Source: Cardiobacteriales bacterium
GTDB taxonomy: Bacteria; Pseudomonadota; Gammaproteobacteria; Cardiobacteriales; Wohlfahrtiimonadaceae
DNA length: 7,920 nt
Assembly (NCBI GenBank): GCA_030150565.1
Contig: JASLFR010000034.1
Location: 1-7,920 of the forward strand
Reading direction: 5' to 3'
Every line of letters begins with the position of its first letter. Position 1 is the first letter of the stretch. The position numbers were made by a program, and so were the translations under genes. The notes under the pieces are model-generated. The model saw only the letters and a program-made list of their open reading frames with translations, made no database searches and had not been told where the DNA came from. Shown in pieces: positions 6,391 to 7,920 of the stretch.

Positions 6391-6428
6391 AGATCGCTAT
6401 AATGAATCTGTTATAGCGATCTTTTTTT
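6391..6428 (+). terminator. Rho-independent terminator of puuP
   Basis: A 12-bp perfect stem, AGATCGCTATAA (6391-6402) with TTATAGCGATCT (6411-6422), closes an 8-nt loop and is followed by T7 (6422-6428). The 5' arm contains TATAAT (6398-6403), so the same DNA might serve as a -10 box for the next gene; no -35 at proper spacing is visible. Confidence 0.92.
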
Positions 6429-6442
6429 ATGGAGCAGACTTT

Positions 6443-6757
6443 ATGAATAGAGTTTATTGCCGATCTTGTGGCGAGCAGATCGAGGTGCTTGATCGCTACT
6501 GTCGTTACTGCGGAGCTTTGCAGAGTCCCTCATCTACTTCTATTTTTAAAGAGCGGAAGAATCGGATCGTGGCCGCACTTTTCTCCTTTTTTCTCGGCTC
6601 TTTTGGTATCCACAAATTTTATCTAGGTGAGATAGGGTGGGGAATCCTCTATCTGCTCTTCTTCTGGACCTTAATTCCTGGTTTTATTGCTTTTATTGAG
6701 GGGATTCTCTTTTTAGTGATGGATGAGCATAAGTTTGATCAAAAATATAATCGTTAA
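6443..6757 (+). CDS. Zinc-ribbon and TM2-domain small membrane protein
   Basis: This is a 104-residue protein of unknown function. Residues 6-23 form a zinc ribbon with two CxxC knuckles (C6, C9 and C20, C23). Residues 39-104 match the TM2 domain: a basic entry (ERKNR), a first helix about 42-56 with the hallmark GSFGIHKFYLG (52-62), a second helix about 66-92, and an acidic/polar end (MDEHKFDQKYNR). TM2 proteins sit in the membrane as helical hairpins and are common in bacteria without a settled role; the ribbon probably faces the cytoplasm. I chose the ATG at 6443, preceded by GGAG with 8 nt spacing. An in-frame ATG at 6365 would translate through the puuP terminator and add 26 residues that do not fit the family. 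No clear terminator follows. Confidence 0.88.
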   Translation: MNRVYCRSCGEQIEVLDRYCRYCGALQSPSSTSIFKERKNRIVAALFSFFLGSFGIHKFYLGEIGWGILYLLFFWTLIPGFIAFIEGILFLVMDEHKFDQKYNR

Positions 6758-6844
6758 GCGCTAGCTCTCTTTTTTTAAATTTTCTTCATTCTATCGATGC
6801 TTCTTAAATTTGGTTAAACTGTAGTAAGCGTAGGAGGTGAGTGA

Positions 6845-7792
6845 ATGAAGGAGTATCTGATTATTGGCGACATTCATGGAGAGTATGCAACTCTGATTGC
6901 ACTCCTTGAAGCGAATGGATTTGAGGATCGAAATGGGTTTTATCAGCATGAAAGAGTGCATGCAATCTTTGTTGGGGATCTGATCGATCGTGGGCCAGAG
7001 CAGATTAAGTTACTCCAATTTGTGCGCAAAATGGTGGAAGGGGGCTCAGCCTCTATCTGCATGGGAAATCATGAATATAATGCGATTGGCTACGCAACAG
7101 CGCGGGACTTAGAGCACCACTATCGCCCAAGAACGTTGCGCAATCGTCGACAGCATGAAGCCTTTTTAACTGAAGTTGAGACCGACTCCCCCCAGCATCG
7201 AGCGTGGATTGAGTGGTTTAAGAGGATTCCTCTCTTTTTAGAGTTTGAGCAATTTAATGTGGTTCATGCGCTTTGGGAGGAATCGATTATCGCCAAAATA
7301 CGCCCCTATTTAGATGAGAAGAATGTTTTGAAAGATGAGCATTGGGAGGAGGCGCTCACCTTCGGCTCACCGCTCTTTCGCCTAATTGAGAAGATCTTAA
7401 AAGGGGTAGAGATTACGCTTCCAAAAGGGCTCCATTTTTACGATAGTAACGGAATTAAACGGCGAGTTGCCCGCATTCGTTGGTGGCTTCTTCCTACACA
7501 GAATCTAGAGCAGTTAGCTTTAGTCTCCCCACAAGTTGAAGCGTCATTAAAGGGGGAGTCATTGAGTGAGCCGATTCCTTTTACCGTCTCTAATAAAATT
7601 ATCTTCATTGGGCATTACTGGATGACGGGGGAGCCTGCGCTCTTAAATGATCGAGTCGTCTGTGTCGATTACTCCGTAGCTCATCCAGAAGGAAAATTGG
7701 TGGCGTATCGTTATAGAGAGGGGGATACGCCTAAGCCAGAAAATTTTGTCTCTATTGAGCGAGTAAAAACTCCTGCAATCGCTGATATTTAA
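6845..7792 (+). CDS. Calcineurin-like metallophosphoesterase (PPP/PrpE/ApaH-like)
   Basis: This 315-residue cytoplasmic phosphoesterase carries the two-metal core: GDIHG (8-12), GDLIDRG (44-50) and GNHE (74-77), then a histidine in VVHALW (H141) and a late one in GHYW (H257). These supply the ligands typical of bacterial PPP-type phosphatases and diadenosine polyphosphate hydrolases (PrpA/PrpB, PrpE, ApaH). DRG and GNHE favour the PPP/PrpE side, since E. coli ApaH has GNHD. It is longer than PrpA/PrpB (about 218), with extra sequence at about 85-125 and 150-245, so the substrate (phosphoprotein, Ap4A or other nucleotide) cannot be fixed. The ATG has a near-perfect Shine-Dalgarno, AGGAGGTGA (6832-6840), suggesting strong translation. 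Its last 41 bp overlap the tail of a minus-strand gene. No terminator is seen after it. Confidence 0.85.
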   Translation: MKEYLIIGDIHGEYATLIALLEANGFEDRNGFYQHERVHAIFVGDLIDRGPEQIKLLQFVRKMVEGGSASICMGNHEYNAIGYATARDLEHHYRPRTLRNRRQHEAFLTEVETDSPQHRAWIEWFKRIPLFLEFEQFNVVHALWEESIIAKIRPYLDEKNVLKDEHWEEALTFGSPLFRLIEKILKGVEITLPKGLHFYDSNGIKRRVARIRWWLLPTQNLEQLALVSPQVEASLKGESLSEPIPFTVSNKIIFIGHYWMTGEPALLNDRVVCVDYSVAHPEGKLVAYRYREGDTPKPENFVSIERVKTPAIADI

Positions 7793-7920
7793 GCTCAGCA
7801 ATCTCTTTATAGATGGGAAGGTGATGTTTTTGATGCATCATCATGCCCCATTGGCACCATAAAATGTGGTGTCCTGCTTCAAAAGCGGCGAGCTTCTCCG
7901 CCTCCTCTTTAGTGGGTTGA
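7752..7920 (-). CDS. Unrecognised protein, C-terminal 55 residues (runs off the window)
   Basis: On the minus strand one frame is open from the window edge (first full codon at 7919) to a TAG at 7754-7752. It reads like real protein: an acidic-basic helix (PTKEEAEKLAAFEAG), then HHILWCQWGMMMHQKHH, then a helical end (IYKEIAELKYQRLQEFLLAQ). The other two minus frames are closed by stops. The middle segment is rich in His, Met and Cys. I cannot name the family. The end overlaps the metallophosphoesterase gene by 41 bp, tail to tail, which would make the two 3' ends complementary as RNA. The start and most of the gene lie outside the window. Confidence 0.65.
   Translation of the reverse strand, partial: QPTKEEAEKLAAFEAGHHILWCQWGMMMHQKHHLPIYKEIAELKYQRLQEFLLAQ

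Noticed and set aside
6365..6445. Upstream ATG for the TM2 protein
   Set aside because: It would translate through the puuP terminator hairpin and has no Shine-Dalgarno; the ATG at 6443 has GGAG at proper spacing and starts right before the zinc ribbon.
6756..6776. Terminator after the TM2 gene
   Set aside because: The T-run is good, but the bases before it (AGCGCTAGCTCTC) form at most a 3-4 bp stem, too weak to call.

Overview
The window reads as a chromosomal housekeeping segment of a gammaproteobacterium of moderate-to-low GC. HemN, the pyruvate kinase and the putrescine importer all resemble their Escherichia coli counterparts closely, but codon use and gene order are not enteric. A Cardiobacteriales-type organism (Ignatzschineria or Wohlfahrtiimonas) is a guess from the overall feel, not a demonstrated assignment. 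There is no sign of phage, insertion sequence, CRISPR array or integrase.

Layout, left to right. Positions 9-1155 (minus) carry a tandem set of small, very hydrophobic genes that I do not recognise. The last of them appears to be split by a frameshift near a T6 tract: a well-placed ATG with a Shine-Dalgarno at 439 reads only 18 codons, then the frame changes at a GTGA overlap into a 125-residue membrane protein. Position 1241-1271 is the terminator of hemN (1293-2666, minus), the anaerobic coproporphyrinogen III oxidase of heme synthesis. hemN diverges from pykA (2892-4325, plus), a type II pyruvate kinase, across 225 bp that hold a perfect -10 box for hemN. Then come a tRNA-Ser(UGA) with its own promoter, CCA end and strong terminator (4351-4521), and about 500 bp without a convincing gene. 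After that lie puuP (5022-6350, plus) for putrescine uptake, a strong terminator (6391-6428), a zinc-ribbon/TM2-domain small membrane protein (6443-6757), and a calcineurin-like metallophosphoesterase (6845-7792). The last gene overlaps, tail to tail, the 3' end of an unrecognised minus-strand gene that runs off the window (7752 to the edge).

The recognisable genes are mostly separate transcription units, judging by terminators and promoters, and do not form one pathway: heme synthesis, glycolysis, translation, polyamine uptake and nucleotide or phosphoprotein dephosphorylation. I found no convincing new multi-gene system. The points most worth a second look are the split small membrane gene, the unknown membrane-protein cluster it belongs to, a T-stem mismatch in the tRNA, and the His/Met/Cys-rich tail of the edge gene.
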